Shown here: one piece after another, positions 21,801-33,511 of the stretch | How positions within the stretch are numbered: position 1 is the first letter of the stretch | Layout of the letters: the number at the start of each line of letters is the position of its first letter | NCBI RefSeq assembly: GCF_963924675.1 | Contig: NC_089220.1 | Location: 159,687,270-159,751,269 of the forward strand | Direction: 5' to 3' | DNA from: Phocoena phocoena | Lineage: Eukaryota > Chordata > Mammalia > Artiodactyla > Phocoenidae | Length of the DNA: 64,000 bases | Program-made: the position numbers and the translations under genes | The notes under the pieces: generated by a model | Told to the model about the DNA's origin: nothing | The model's database searches: none | What the model saw: only the letters and a program-made list of their open reading frames with translations

Positions 21801-21944
21801 TTCAAAACCCAGAAGAATGCTCTTACTAACTGATGGGTATTTACAGGTGAGCCTTGATGATACGTTGGTAACAGAGCAGATCTTAGGTGGCGTGTCCTTT
21901 GTCTGTTTGGAAGGCCTGCTGAGTGCACCCCACCTGCCCAGCGC

Positions 21945-22148
21945 TGATCAAAGTGGTTGACATGTATTAATGTGTGGAACTCACATAACAACCCTGCAAG
22001 GTAGAGACAGTTATTATTGTTCCCATTTTACAGAGAAGGAAATGGAGGCTCAGAGAGGTGAGGTAAATTGCCCAAAGACACACAGCTAGAGAGGGGCAGA
22101 TCTGGGTTTTGAATCCATGCAGTCTGCCTCCAGAGTCCGCACATGTAA
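21945..22148 (-). mobile_element. MIR SINE
   Basis: The complement of the MIR consensus is very clear: ATAACAACCCTGCAAGGTAG, TTATTATTGTTCCCATTTTA, CAGAGAAGGAAATGGAGGCT, CAGAGAGGTGAGGTAAATTG, CCCAAAGACACACAGCTAGA, then TGGGTTTTGAATCCATGCAG. About 200 bp, close to full length. Confidence 0.88.
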
Positions 22149-22236
22149 TCTCCTTGCACCTGGTTTCTCTCTGGGTCCTATAATTGACTCGGATAAGAAC
22201 TGGATTTCAAGAGACTATCTTATTAAAAAGTGGGCA

Positions 22237-22449
22237 GGGCTTCCCTGGTGGCGCAGTGGTTGAGAGTCCGTCTGCCGATGCAGGGGACACGGGTTCATGC
22301 CCCGGTCCGGGAAGATCCCACATGCTGCGGAGCGGCTAGGCCTGTAAGCCATGGACGCTGAACCTGTGCGTCTGGAGCCTGTTGCTCCGCAACGGGAGAG
22401 GCCACCACAGTGAGAGGCCCGCGTACCGCGCAAAAAAAAAAAAAAAAAA
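22237..22449 (+). mobile_element. CHR-type SINE, intermediate form, inside old L1
   Basis: Full-length with an A tail. TGGGCA just before the head and directly after the tail belongs to an imperfect duplication (AAAAAGTGGGCA / AAAAAAATGGGCA). Changes such as CGTCTGCCGATG and GCGGCTAGGCCTGTAAGCC show more decay than in the copies near 3-4 kb. Confidence 0.92.
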
Positions 22450-23015
22450 TGGGCAAAGGGCCTGAACAGACATCTCAGCACAGAAGATACACAGATGGCA
22501 AGTAAGCACATGAAAAAGTGCTGAACATCACGTCATGAGGGAATTGCAAAATGAAACAATGAGATACCATTACACACCTTTTAGAATGGCTAAAATCCAA
22601 AACACTGACAACAAAGGCTGGTGACGATGTGGAGCAATAGGAACTCTCACTTATTGTTAGTGAGAATGCAAAATAGTGCAGCTACTTTGGAAGACAGTTT
22701 CGCAGTTTCTTACAAAACTAAACATATTCTTACCATACGATCCAGCAGTCACACTCCTTGATATTTATCCCAATGAAATGAAAACTTGTGTTCACACAAA
22801 GACCTGTACACAAATAGTAGCTTTATTCATAATTGCCCAAACTTGGAAACAATGAAGATGTTCTTCAGTAGGTGAATGGATAAACCGTGGCACATCCAGA
22901 CAATGGAATACTATTCAGCGCTAAAAACAGATGAGCTATCAAGCCATGAAAAGACAGGGAGGAACGTTAAATGCGTATTACCAAGTGAAAGAAGCCAATC
23001 TAAAAGGACTACATA

Positions 23016-23157
23016 GGGAACTCCCTGGCGGTCCAGTGGTTAGGACTTGGCGCTTTCACTGCCAGGGCCCAGGTTCAATCCCTGGTTGGAGAACTAAGAT
23101 CCCGCAAGCCGTGGGGTTTGGCCAAAATAAAAAGATAAAAATGAAAATAAAAAAATG
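23016..23157 (+). mobile_element. CHR-type SINE, short form, inside old L1
   Basis: Head GGGAACTCCCTGGCGGTCCA, middle GGCGCTTTCACTGCC, B box GGTTCAATCC, end GGCCAAAATAAAAAG and an impure A-rich tail. A perfect 13-bp duplication AAAGGACTACATA lies at 23003-23015 and 23158-23170. Confidence 0.94.
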
Positions 23158-23545
23158 AAAGGACTACATACTGTGTGTTTCGAACTCTGAGGCATTCAGG
23201 AAAAGGTAAATCTGTGAAGACAGTGGGAAGATCGGTGATTGCCAAGGGTTGGGAGGAGGTGGCGCACAGCGGACTTTCAGGGCAGTGAAGCCAACTGCAG
23301 CGGTAGGTATCTGTCATTATACACACAGACGTAGGATGCCAGGAGTGAGCCCAATGTAAACTGCAGGCTTTGGGTGATAATGTCAGTGTAGTTCGTCACT
23401 TGTAACAAATGTACCATCTGGTACAGGATGTTGATAGTGGGGCAGGCAGAGCACGTCCTGCGGGGACAGGGGTGTACAGGAACTCTGTACCTTCTGCTCA
23501 GTTTTGCTATGAATCTAAAACTGCTCTAAAAAATAAATCCTAGGT

Positions 23546-25915
23546 AAAAAAAGAAAAGACTGTCTTTGGGGGCCGAAGAAGACTTTGAACCAACCCTCCC
23601 TTTAAGCCCTTCTAGGATCTAACTTCAGCACTCAGAAAGAAAAAAAAAATCCCTAACTTCAACTCAGAGTTCACCAGACCAACACAACACCTTGTCAAAG
23701 CTATGTGCGTGTGTGTAAGGGAGAATTCCATGATAACACAGCGTCTGGGAACATGCAGCTGAGAGATGAGGACATTTCTAGACATTCGAGTTGCTGGAAG
23801 AGCTTCCTGGTAGTCTGGGCTCGAGGTTTGCAGGACAAGGCTCTTAATGAATGAGGTCTTCGACTTATTTGTGAACAAATGGTGTGTGGGCTCATGTCAG
23901 GCACCACCTGTGCATGAGTCAGAAGCACTTAAAAAAAAATCCATGCTGTTAGTGAAATCAAGAAATCCAACACATGCAGAAACATCAATGCTGTGTCACT
24001 CAGAGGCCATCCTCAGACACATGTGAAGTGGAACTAATAAACTCAGGTGCTGAAATAGTCATTCTGTCCTTGTTTTCTTTCTTGTGTTACAGTCTCAAAC
24101 TCAGAACATGTATAAGTCTGCTCAACAAATTGATTTAGACTCATGATTTTGGGGCCTGAGCAGAACTGGGCCAAGCTTTAAAGAAACTCGGATTGGAAGA
24201 AAACTTGAAAATACCACTTGCTCAGTCGACGGGGGGTGGTTTCAGGGTGCTGTCTCTCCTTGCCATCAAATACTACTTCTGTTCTACTTGGACTACACAA
24301 GGGGAGAACCGGCTAGAAGGCTTACAGGCTGACGTTTTCAAGTTCTGTCTGTAAGAGTCTGAGAGCATGTCCCTAATAAGTCTGCTGAGTAAAAGCTCTT
24401 TTGTTGTCTGTGCAGGAATCCTGGTCTGCAGTGAGAGTAGAGGAAACTCACTTTTTTGTCTCCTGGATTTCTATCTTCTTTAAAGAGTACTTCTTCCCTT
24501 GTGAGGTGGTCACACATTGTAGCAATAAACTCACCATTCAGGACCCACCTTTGCTTTTTGCTTAGAGCAGACAAAAGAACACCCCCCAGAATTCTGAGGG
24601 CTTTTTCTGGCTTTATAATTGCTTTAGATGTAAATTACTTGGGGCTCAACTTTTGCTTCCATTCTTATCCACGTTGTACTAGACAGTTTTCCATGCGGGC
24701 AGGTTTAGTGTTCCCTAAGGACCAGTGATATCCTGTTCCTTGAATAACTAGTTTTGGAATGGAAAAGAATGGGTAGAAATAACTCATAATCTTTTGACTT
24801 CTTCTAAAAGTACTTATTGTCAGTGAGACTGGCCTTCCTCTGGTACAGAGAGTCATTTGCTCCTCAAAGTGTTCATAGCTGGCAGGTTGAGAACATTCTG
24901 TTAGGACACAAAGGAGACTCTCCTACATATTCTCTAACAGGAAAAGTAAAACAAGTTTTCAGTCTGCCATAAAGGGGCAAGTAGACATCATTAAGGTGAT
25001 TTTCCTGAAAATTTGAGTACTCTTTATCTATGACTCTACTTAAGGATGCTGAAGGAAATGGTTATCATTTTAACTGCTTGATCATCTACTCAAAATTGTC
25101 AACAAAATGATTTTTTAAGAGGCCGGGTAATGTTTTCCGTGTGCACTTCTCTATTATGCTAGGGTAATTGGACAGATGGAGGCTAATTTGAAAGTACACT
25201 AAGATGAAACAAGATGATCATTTTCAATCGACACAGGAAATGCATAGCCCTTTCACTCCTCTGAAGCATCCCACGAGCCAACCCCTTCTGTACGAGGCCA
25301 GGTGCTCAGCCATCGGGGAGGAGGCTGCACTAATATAAAGGTCCCGATTCCAGCCTGTGGTTCATGATGACAACGCCTGTCACTGTCCCTGTGAGTCCAC
25401 TTTGGGGAGTTAATTAATTGTCAGCCAAACAGCCTCAGTTGGTGGCTGGAATGAAACTTGGAAGTTGATCCGTTGGGATAGTCGTCTCAACGGTCACCTT
25501 TCCTCGAAGCCCACAGTTGTGCTGCCTCTTCGCCAGGGTTCACATCTAGATATTACGTGGCTCCTACCACTCGGTGGCACGGGGCAGAGCCCCCTAAGTC
25601 CCTTCTGGCTGAGACCAGCCTGGAGCAAGGGGCTGGCAGTTGCCGGGCCGGCAGGGCTGGGGGTCCTCTGCGCGTTGCCCGGTGCAGGCAGAGAGCTCTC
25701 TCCCCCGACTCTGCTGACTCCAGGGACCGGCTGCTCCAGACACACAGTGCGTCCTCACTGTTGTTCTCCTCTGAACACTCTGCCTTCCCCAGAACCACCT
25801 GCCTCACACTGCAGTGTTTGGTGTTGGTTTTGAATTGAGCTGTTGGCACTGAGTCAGCAAATACTGCTTTCTGTTTCCCCGTGATGCTGCAGCCCCTCTT
25901 TTCTGCTCACTTGTC
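23546..25915. other. Transposon-poor interval, no gene seen
   Basis: About 2.4 kb without a SINE or L1. Frames of 60-122 codons appear, the largest group at 25465-25850 on both strands in a GC-richer patch; their mutual antisense overlap argues for chance. No CpG-island-like density and no clear exon. Confidence 0.4.
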
Positions 25916-25919
25916 TTCA

Positions 25920-26041
25920 CCTCCAGACACGATGTGCAGAGAGCAAGAGCTGGGCACTTGGCAGACGCTTAGTAAACACAGACTGATAGATTGGTTGATC
26001 AACTGGTTGACTGATTGAGTGGGTGACTAATTGGTTGATTG
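25920..26041 (+). repeat. L2-like 3' end with GATTGGTT-type degenerate tandem tail
   Basis: GGGCACTTGGCAGACGCTTA and GTAAACACAGACTGATAGAT resemble the L2 3' terminus, whose short terminal repeat here seems to have expanded into a degenerate GATTGGTTGA/ACTGATTGAG series over about 60 bp. Confidence 0.5.
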
Positions 26042-27800
26042 GAGCTCCCTACTCTTTGCTTAGGTCATGGCAGTGCATCCCCCTAAGGACGGGGTTATAG
26101 GCAACGTGCATTTGAGGGGTGGGCTGGGCTGCAACCTGCTTAGTCTCAGAAACCTCTTCCTCCAAGACGTCCAGCTCAGAGAGACTCACATTTGCATGAT
26201 TAAATCCAGAGAAGCATCAAAACGCTCAAAGCCTCAGGACTGAAAAGTGGTGGGGGAAGAGAGTTCCTTTGTGGTGGGCCCAGCCTGTTTTCTTCTCTGG
26301 CTCAGGGCCCTCTGCAACCAAACTAAAACAAGTGCTGGAGGCCTGCTGGCTTCTGGCTGAATGAACTAGTCAGAAATATGGTCAAATTTCCCCCCTCTGA
26401 GCTTCATAGCCCCTGCTTCAAGGGAACTAGCAACTGTATACATTCGAACAGCACAGGGAAAGGCTAACTCCACTGGTATTTTTGACATTGCAATGTTTAT
26501 CTTTGTCTTTAGGTTTAACCTGGAACATTGGGGATCTGAATTTATTATAAGCCAGTGACATTTTTAGCTGCCATCCTTACAGTGCAATCTGACTCTGTAT
26601 GTGTATGGGTTATGATTTTTGAATTTACTGTGCCTGGCAAAAATAATTATGCAGAGAAATGTTCTTTATTATAAACTCTTCTTATATAGTAAAAGACAGT
26701 TTGGTCAGACTAATTGCTAAATTAAGCTTGTCCCTAATCAAGCTCAGCTGATTAATTTTAAAGGTTTTGACAATTGACATTTTAGGAGTGTTTAACCAGG
26801 CTAATAAGTGCTCTTAAAATAGAAATCTTATGATAACCACACTCTAAGCTGGATAAGTAAAAATATGCAATGGACACCCCACCCATTAGCCACAAAGAGA
26901 AAAATTATAGCCTATACATACACATACATGTGGTATATATATGTGTGTGTATATATATATCTCCTTTTAGCTGAAATCCTATAATTTATTGTATATGATT
27001 ATAGAATAGGAACAAATAAGGAAAAGGTTTAGGCTCTGATGAAGTTTTAGCATTATGTTGGAATGGCTCATGGTAGCATGTATAAATAAAGTTTAAAAGA
27101 ACCCCCCCACCCCGTCCCGATATATAAGCAATGCAGATATACACACTCTATTTTCAAATGAATAAATTTAGATGCTCAGGGCTTCACCTCTAATAGCCAA
27201 GACCTTCTTTAGCTATAAAAATATGGTTCTTTCCAGGAGATTTCAAAATTCACTTCACATATACCTGAAAAACACAAATGCACAATTGGCTGGTTTTCTT
27301 TATGGGATAATAAAATGATCTGTTCTCTAACCTCTCATTTTTATCGTTGGCAGGAATGTGACTGTACTCTAACCCAAAAGACATCTGTTAGCAATTTGCA
27401 GTCTCTGAGTGGCCCATGGTTTTATAGGAGCTTCATCTAAAACTCTGATTCATTTGTTAAGAAGTCAGCTAAGTGGGGTGAAGTGGGGTGGGGCAGCCAT
27501 TCCTGCACTGGGATCAGGGGAGGGTCTGGTTGGAGTCTGGGCTAAGCAGAGGCTCACAGCATGGGGCTGATCAGCCTGGAGTTTCTGGGCTGCCCCAGAG
27601 CAGGCAGTGTGGGCGGCGGCACTGCCCACTGTGGGCCTGAGGTTGGTTGCTGAGAATCTGGTCTCTTGCCTTGCCATCCTATTTTCTGTAATGTGCTCTT
27701 ACTTTCACAGAGGGGTCTATTCCGCATTGACACAAGCATGTTTCTCAAGCCATAAAGTCAGAAAACACACACTCGCACCCTGGAACTAACGGAAAAGCTC
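26042..27800. other. AT-rich non-coding sequence, possible conserved element
   Basis: No transposon recognised. 26480-26860 is AT-rich and contains TTTATTATAAGCC, AAAATAATTATGCAG, ACTAATTGCTAAATTAAGC and CAGCTGATTAATTTTA, a clustering of TAAT-type homeodomain core sites. There is no frame of note in that part. Conservation could not be tested here. Confidence 0.4.
26914..26961. repeat. (TACA/TATG) and (TA)n microsatellite
   Basis: Alternating pyrimidine-purine tract: TACATACACATACATGTG then TATATATATGTGTGTG then TATATATATA. It may be length-polymorphic. Confidence 0.85.
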
Positions 27801-27807
27801 ACCCTTG

Positions 27808-27935
27808 GATTCACACAGACACGGCTCCAAATCCAGATTCCTAGCGCCGTGACCTTAGGGAAGTAATGACTTTTCTCGTTATTTAGAAAGTGAACATGAT
27901 AATGCCAACCTCGATGGAGATGAAGTGATCTATGT
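27808..27935 (+). mobile_element. MIR-like SINE fragment
   Basis: CACGGCTCCAAATCCAGATT, CCGTGACCTTAGGGAAGTAA, TTATTTAGAAAGTGAACATG and ATAATGCCAACCTCGATGGA follow MIR order. Diverged. Confidence 0.55.
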
Positions 27936-28344
27936 CATGTTCCAGGAGCAGAAAAGAGCATCATTTTGTAAGGCCAGGTGCCCCAACCCGCCACTGTATT
28001 TCTGTTAATCAGAAGATCTGTTTTAGGCCCTGGTGTTTGCACAAAGCAGGTCAGCCCCCTCACGCTGGCTTAGCCTCTACCTCTCTCCTGGTGGCTCTGT
28101 CCAGTAAAGAGCCCCTGTTGCCCACTCTCCAGGGCAAACACTTCAGTTTCCTGTAGCTCTTTCTTCTAGTATTTACCTTCATATTTCTCAAACAATGCCC
28201 TTACTCTGCTATTTCTCAGTTCATCAAGTTTAGACATTTTCTCTTGACTTCTGATTCTAACAGCTGAGCATTTCTCTATAATGTACCACCCCCTTTCTCC
28301 CTCCCCCATGTGGTGGTTGTATCTTGAGAGAGGACTGTATTGAT

Positions 28345-28547
28345 GCAAACTAGTATAGAGAATGGATACACAACAAGGTCCTACTGTATAGCACAGGGAA
28401 CTATATTCAATATCCTGTGATAAACCATAATGGAAAAAATGAAAAAGAATATATATGTATAACTGAATCACTTTGCTGTACAGCAGAACTTAACACAACA
28501 TTGTTAAATCAACTATATTTCAATAAAATTTTTTTTTTTTTTTTTTT
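28345..28547 (+). mobile_element. L1 3' end, outermost layer of a nest
   Basis: Typical cetartiodactyl L1 3' UTR: AGAGAATGGATACACAACAA, GGTCCTACTGTATAGCACAG, GGAACTATATTCAATATCC, then GTACAGCAGAACTTAACACA and the terminal TATATTTCAATAAAAT followed by a T-rich then A-rich tail. The long SINE is inserted just beyond this end. Confidence 0.85.
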
Positions 28548-28561
28548 AAAAGAGAGGGCTG

Positions 28562-28915
28562 GGGACTTTCCTGGTGGCACAGTGGTTAAGAATCCGCCTC
28601 CAATGCAGGGGACACGGGTTTGAGCCCTGGTCCAGGAATATCCCACATGCCACAGAGCAACTAAACCCGTGAGCCACAACTACTGAGCCTGTGCCCTAGA
28701 GCCCACAAGCCACAACTACGGACCCCATGTGCCACAACTACTGAAGCCTGGGCGCCTAGAGCCCTTGCTCCACAACAAAGAGAAGCCGCTGCAATGAGAA
28801 ACACGTGCACCGCAACAAAGGGTAGCCCCCGCTCTCCGCAACTAGAGAAAGCCTGTGTGCAGCAACGAAGACCCAACGCAACCAAACATAAAAATTAATT
28901 AATTAATTAATTTTT
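28562..28915 (+). mobile_element. CHR-type SINE, long form, part 1 (continues at 31982)
   Basis: Head GGGACTTTCCTGGTGGCACA, a tRNA-like middle, then the long-form modules with repeated CACAACTACTGAGCC/CACAACTACGGACCC and GAAGACCCAACGCAACC, ending in (AATT)n. The 14-bp sequence AAAAGAGAGGGCTG precedes it at 28548-28561 and recurs at 32038-32051, more than 3 kb on. This implies that the SINE insertion once ended at about 32037 and was later split by the L1. Confidence 0.9.
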
Positions 28916-28926
28916 AAAAGACTTCA

Positions 28927-31900
28927 AAAAGGGAGAAGACTCAAATCAACAGAATTAGAAATGAAAAAGGAGAAGTAACAACTGACGCTGCAGAAATACA
29001 AAGGATCATGAGAGATTACTACACACAACTATATACTAATAAAATGGACAACCTGGAAGAAATGGAAAAATTATTAGAAATGCACAACCTTCCAAGACTG
29101 AACCAGGAAGAAATAGAAAATATGAACAGACCAATCACAAACACTGAATTTGAAACTGTGATTAAAAATCTTCCAACAAACAAAAGCCCAGGACCAGATG
29201 ACTTCACAGGCGAATTCTATCAAACATTTAGAGAAGAGCTAACACCTATCCTTCTCAAACTCTTCCAAACTATAGCAGAGGGAGGAACACTCCCAAACTC
29301 ACTCTACGAGGCCACCATCATTCTGATACCAAAACCAGACAAAGATGTTACAAAGAAAGAAAACTACAGGCCAATGTCACTGATGAATATAGATGCAAAA
29401 ATCCTCAACAAAATACTAGCAAACAGAATCCAACAGCACATTAAAAAGATCATACACTATGATCAAGTGGGGTTTATCCCAGGAATGCAAGGATTCTTCA
29501 ATATATGCAAATCACTCAACGTGATACACCATATTAACAAATTGAAGGAGAAAAACCATATGATCATCTCAATAGATGCAGAGAAAGCTTTTGACAAAAT
29601 TCAACACCCATTTATGATCAAAACTCCCCAGAAAGTAGGCATAGAGGGAACCTTTCTCAACATAGTAAAGGCCATATATGACAAACCCACAGCCAACATC
29701 ATCCTCAATGGTGAAAAACTGAAACCATTTCCACCAAGATCAGGAATAAGACAAGGTTGCCCACTCTCACATTATTCAACATAGTTTTGGAAGTTTTAGC
29801 CCCAGCAATCAGAGAAGAAAAAGCAATAAAAGGAATCCAAATCGGAAAAGAAGAAGTAAAGCTGTCACTGTTTGCAGATGACATCATACTATACATAGAG
29901 AATCCTAAAGATGCTACCAGAAAGCTACTAGAGCTAATCAATGAATTTGGTAAAGTAGCAGGATAAAAAATGCACAGAAATCTCTGGCATTCCTATACAC
30001 TAATGATGAAAAATCTGAAAGTGAAATTAAGAAAACACTCCCATTTACCACTGCAACAAAAAGAATAAAATATCTAGGAATAAACCTACCTAAGGAGACA
30101 AAAGACCTGTATGCAGAAAATTATAAGACACTGATGAAAGAAATTAAAGATGATGCAAATAGATGGAGAGATATACCATGTTCTTGGATTGGAAGAATCA
30201 ACACTGTGAAAATGACTATACTACCCAAAGCAATCTACAGATTCAATGCAATCCCTATCAAACTACCACTGGCATTTTTCACAGAACTAGAGCAAAAAAA
30301 TTCACAATTTGTATGGAAACACAAAAGACCCTGAATAGCCAAAGCAATCTTGAGAACGAAAAATGGAGCTGGAAGAATCAGGCTCTCTGACTTCAGACTA
30401 TACTACAAAGCAATAGTAATCAAGACAGTATGGTACTGGCACAAAAACAGAAATCTAGATCAATGGGACAGGATAGAAAGCCCAGAGATAAATCCCTGCA
30501 CATATGGTCACCTTATCTTTGATAAAGGAGGCAAGAATATACAGGGGAGAAAAGACAGCCTCTTCAATAAGTGGTGCTGGGAAAACTGGATAGCTACATG
30601 TAAAAGAATGAAATTAGAACACTCCTTAACGCCATACACAAAAATAAACTCAAAATGGATTAAAGACCTAAATGTAAGGCCAGAAACTATCAAACTCTTA
30701 GAGGAAAACATAGGCAGAACACTCTATGACATACATCACAGCAAGATCCTTTTTGACCCACCTCCTAGAGAAATGGAAATAAAAACAAAAATAAACAAAT
30801 GGGACCTAATGAAACTTCAAAGCTTTTGCACAGCAAAGGAAAACTTAAACAAGACGAAAAGACAACCCTCAGAATTAGAGAAAATATTTGCAAATGAAGC
30901 AACTGACAAAGGATTAATCTCCAAAGCATATAAGCAACTCATGCAGCTCAATATCAAAAAAACAAACAACCAAATCCAAAAATGGGCAGAAGGCCTAAAT
31001 AGACATTTCTCCAGAGAAGATATACAGATTGCCAACAAACACATGAAAGAATGCTCAACATCATTAATCATTAGAGAAATGCAAATCAAAACTACAATGA
31101 GGTATCACCTCACACCAGTCAGAATGGCCATCATCAAAAAATCTACAAACAATGAATGCCGGAGAGGGTGTGGAGAAAAGGGAACCCTCTTGCACTGTTG
31201 GTGGGAATGTAAATTGATCCAGCCACTATGGAGAACAGTATGAAGGTTCCTTAAAAAACTAAAAATAGAACTACCATACAACCCAGCAACCCCACCACTG
31301 GGCATATACCCTGAGAAAACCATAATCCAAAAAGAGTCATGTGCCACAATGTTCACTGCAGCTCTATTTACAATAGCCAGGACATGGAAGCAACCTAAGT
31401 GTCCTTCGACAGATGAATAGATAAAGAAGATGTGCCACATATATACAATGGAATATTACTCAGCCATAAGAAGGAATGAAACTGAGTTATTTGTAGTGAG
31501 GTAGTTGGAGCTAGAGACCATCATACAGAATGAAGTAAGTCAGAAAGAGAAAAACAAATACGCTGTGCTAACACATATATATGGAATCTAAAAAGAAAGA
31601 AAAAAAGTGGTCAGAAGAACCTAGGGGCAAGACAAGAATAAAGATGCAGACCTACTAGAGAATGGACTTGAGGATACGAGGAGGGGGACGGGTAAGCTGG
31701 GACAAAGTGAGAGAGTGGCATGGACATATATACACTACCAAATGTAAAATAGATAGCTAGTGGGAAGCAGCCGCATAGCTCAGGGAGATCAGCTCAGTGC
31801 TTTGTGACCACCGAGAGGGGTGGGACAGGGAGGGTGGGAGGGAGGAAGATGCAAGAGGGAAGAGATATGTTGACATATGTATATGTATAACTGATTCACT

Positions 31901-31970
31901 TTGTTATAAAGCAGAAACTAACACACGATTGTAAAGCAATTATACTCCAAATAAGATGTTAAAAAAAAAA
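28927..31970 (+). mobile_element. 5'-truncated L1 retrotransposon, 3.0 kb
   Basis: Begins inside ORF2 downstream of the endonuclease (first recognisable part GAGAAGACTCAAATCAACAG) and runs through RT, the C-terminal domain and a 3' UTR (GAATGGACTTGAGGATACG, CTGATTCACTTTGTTATAAA, TGTAAAGCAATTATACTCC) to an A tail. A perfect 11-bp duplication AAAAGACTTCA lies at 28916-28926 and 31971-31981. Several stops and frameshifts disrupt ORF2. It is the innermost and youngest layer of the nest. Confidence 0.94.
29008..31243 (+). pseudogene. L1 ORF2p pseudogene (RT and C-terminal domains, broken)
   Basis: The first open block, 29008-29784, holds the RT entry region and motif A ([13 protein letters not shown]) up to [11 protein letters not shown] one-base loss near 29771 then shifts the frame; the FADD box sits at 29871-29882 in the next frame. 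A stop with missing bases follows at about 29962-29970. CGA-to-TGA at 30332-30334 looks like CpG decay. The block 30350-31243 carries the distal domain and the zinc knuckle [18 protein letters not shown], ending at a TGG-to-TGA change at 31241-31243. The endonuclease and ORF1 are absent. Confidence 0.92.
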
Positions 31971-31981
31971 AAAAGACTTCA

Positions 31982-32037
31982 GCATGGACTGTGTGATACT
32001 GTGTGCATGCTAGTTAGTTCAGTTTATAAATAAATAA
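31982..32037 (+). mobile_element. Probable 3'-transduced tail of the long SINE
   Basis: The 56 bp after the L1 begin GCATGGACTGTGTGATACTG and end with an A-rich AATAAATAAAAA directly before the 14-bp duplication AAAAGAGAGGGCTG. They are not part of the standard SINE. The simplest reading is that the SINE transcript read past its own end into flanking DNA, and that the whole unit, with its second A-tail, was inserted here. A terminal piece of older host DNA cannot be excluded. Confidence 0.55.
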
Positions 32038-32051
32038 AAAAGAGAGGGCTG

Positions 32052-33511
32052 TATTAATAGTGTCAGCATTATTAGGACCTTTTAAATACTGTCCACTGCT
32101 GAGCCATAGAATGTGCTATAATTACGTTTCCTTTCTTTCACGACATCTCCCTTTTTCCTGGAATGAATAATCAATGTTTTGTCATTTTTTTTTGCTTTTT
32201 TATAAACTTAATTTGATCCACAAGCTTCATCTAAGATATTATAAACATTTTAGTATTATTTTTTAAATAGTGAATAAGCTAGTTGATGAATCAATTCCAT
32301 TCCTCCTGCCCTTCCCACTCCAACCCCCTGGAAACCCCCTCCCGGACCTCTTCACTCTCCTGTTCCCGTCTGTACCGTCCTGGACAAAGCTGTCCTCATT
32401 GAAACTACCTTTACTGTTTACTGCTCTCCTTTGAATCCCGCTTCCTGGGTTGCTTTTCTTCTTCATCTATGCTCTTGATTTGGAGGGGGAAATCCTTCAT
32501 TCTTGAGAAAGAATGTAGGGGAGGCAAATTTGAGTCCGTGCAAAACTCGTATTGGAGACTTTTCTCAGATGCTCTTTGCTCCTTGCCTATCCGTCCGTAT
32601 TTGAGAGGGAGGTGCTCAGGATGGTCTTTGGAAGCTCTCTATGCTGATGTAGCTTGTCTGCTCAGGAACTTCCACATTGAATGATTAGGTGGCCTTTTCA
32701 TTGGCCCCAAAGTCAACATGTTCACGGTGTTAGGAGAAGATTCCTGCAATCCCAGCCCCGCCTCCCGCCCCTTTCTTTGGGGGCCAGAGGGCAACCTGCT
32801 GGAATTCTGGAAGCAGATTAGGAATGAAGGGAGTCAACTTGAAGAATTTCACTTAATAATCCTATGTTCAAGCCCCAGGCTCACTCTGCTTCCTCTCTAT
32901 TTCCTTCTGGTCTCTTGGCATTTGGGGTGGTAAGGAGGTTGCATGGGTGGGGTGGGCACGTGCCTGATTTCTCAGCGTGGGGGAGTGAACTCCACCTCCC
33001 ACCTCCCTGTCGTCAGTTCTGAGCCTTCCCAGGTCCCGTGGAAAAAAATCGGTGCTCTCTTTAGCATCCCCTCTGCAAACCAAACTATTGATCCCACCTG
33101 TCCTCTTTCACTCTGCAAATTAGCCACCCCTCCACTCTTGGCTGTCAGAAATGTGTTCAAATCGTTCATCTTCTGATGTCTCCTCTACCAATATCTTTGC
33201 CCTTATGGTTTTATATATTTTTTATTTTGAAGGGAAAGGAGATGTATGTACATGGCTAATTCATCACATTTAACCAGGAGTCCCAGACCTGTCAATTTTG
33301 CTGAAGAAATTTCACCAGCACTGGTGACAGGAGGGAAGGGTAGAGGTTCCTCCACTTCTGGGTGGTGAGGCCGTCCCAACTGAGGCAGGACAAAATTTTG
33401 TTTCTGAACCTTCTTTTATCTTTTAGGCCTTCCGCCACTCAGTCAGCCACATTCTGGCTTTGGGCAAAGATGATACAGCAGAAAGGCAGAGAAAAGTCTT
33501 TTGACCCACAC
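32052..33511. other. Unassigned sequence, no gene seen
   Basis: Several 60-77 codon frames on both strands without recognisable content, and no RNA gene or transposon recognised. Confidence 0.4.

Larger units (their letters stand above)
22218..23545 (+). mobile_element. Ancient L1 (L1M-type) ORF2 end and 3' UTR, hit by two SINEs
   Basis: Decayed ORF2 C-terminus: GGCCTGAACAGACATCTCAG, TGAGATACCATTACACACCT, GGAAACAATGAAGATGTTCT and AATGGAATACTATTCAGCGC. Then a 3' UTR with CTTGTAACAAATGTACCATC and a terminal CTGCTCTAAAAAATAAATCC. No long frame survives. Two CHR SINEs of different forms are inserted. The family is older than the L1s at 12.1 and 28.9 kb. Confidence 0.82.

Noticed and set aside
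25465..25850. Cluster of 83-122 codon frames on both strands
   Set aside because: Four mutually overlapping frames on two strands in GC-richer DNA indicate base composition, not coding.
28927..31970. Autonomous, active L1
   Set aside because: It is 5'-truncated within ORF2 and carries frameshifts and stops at about 29771, 29962, 30332 and 31241.
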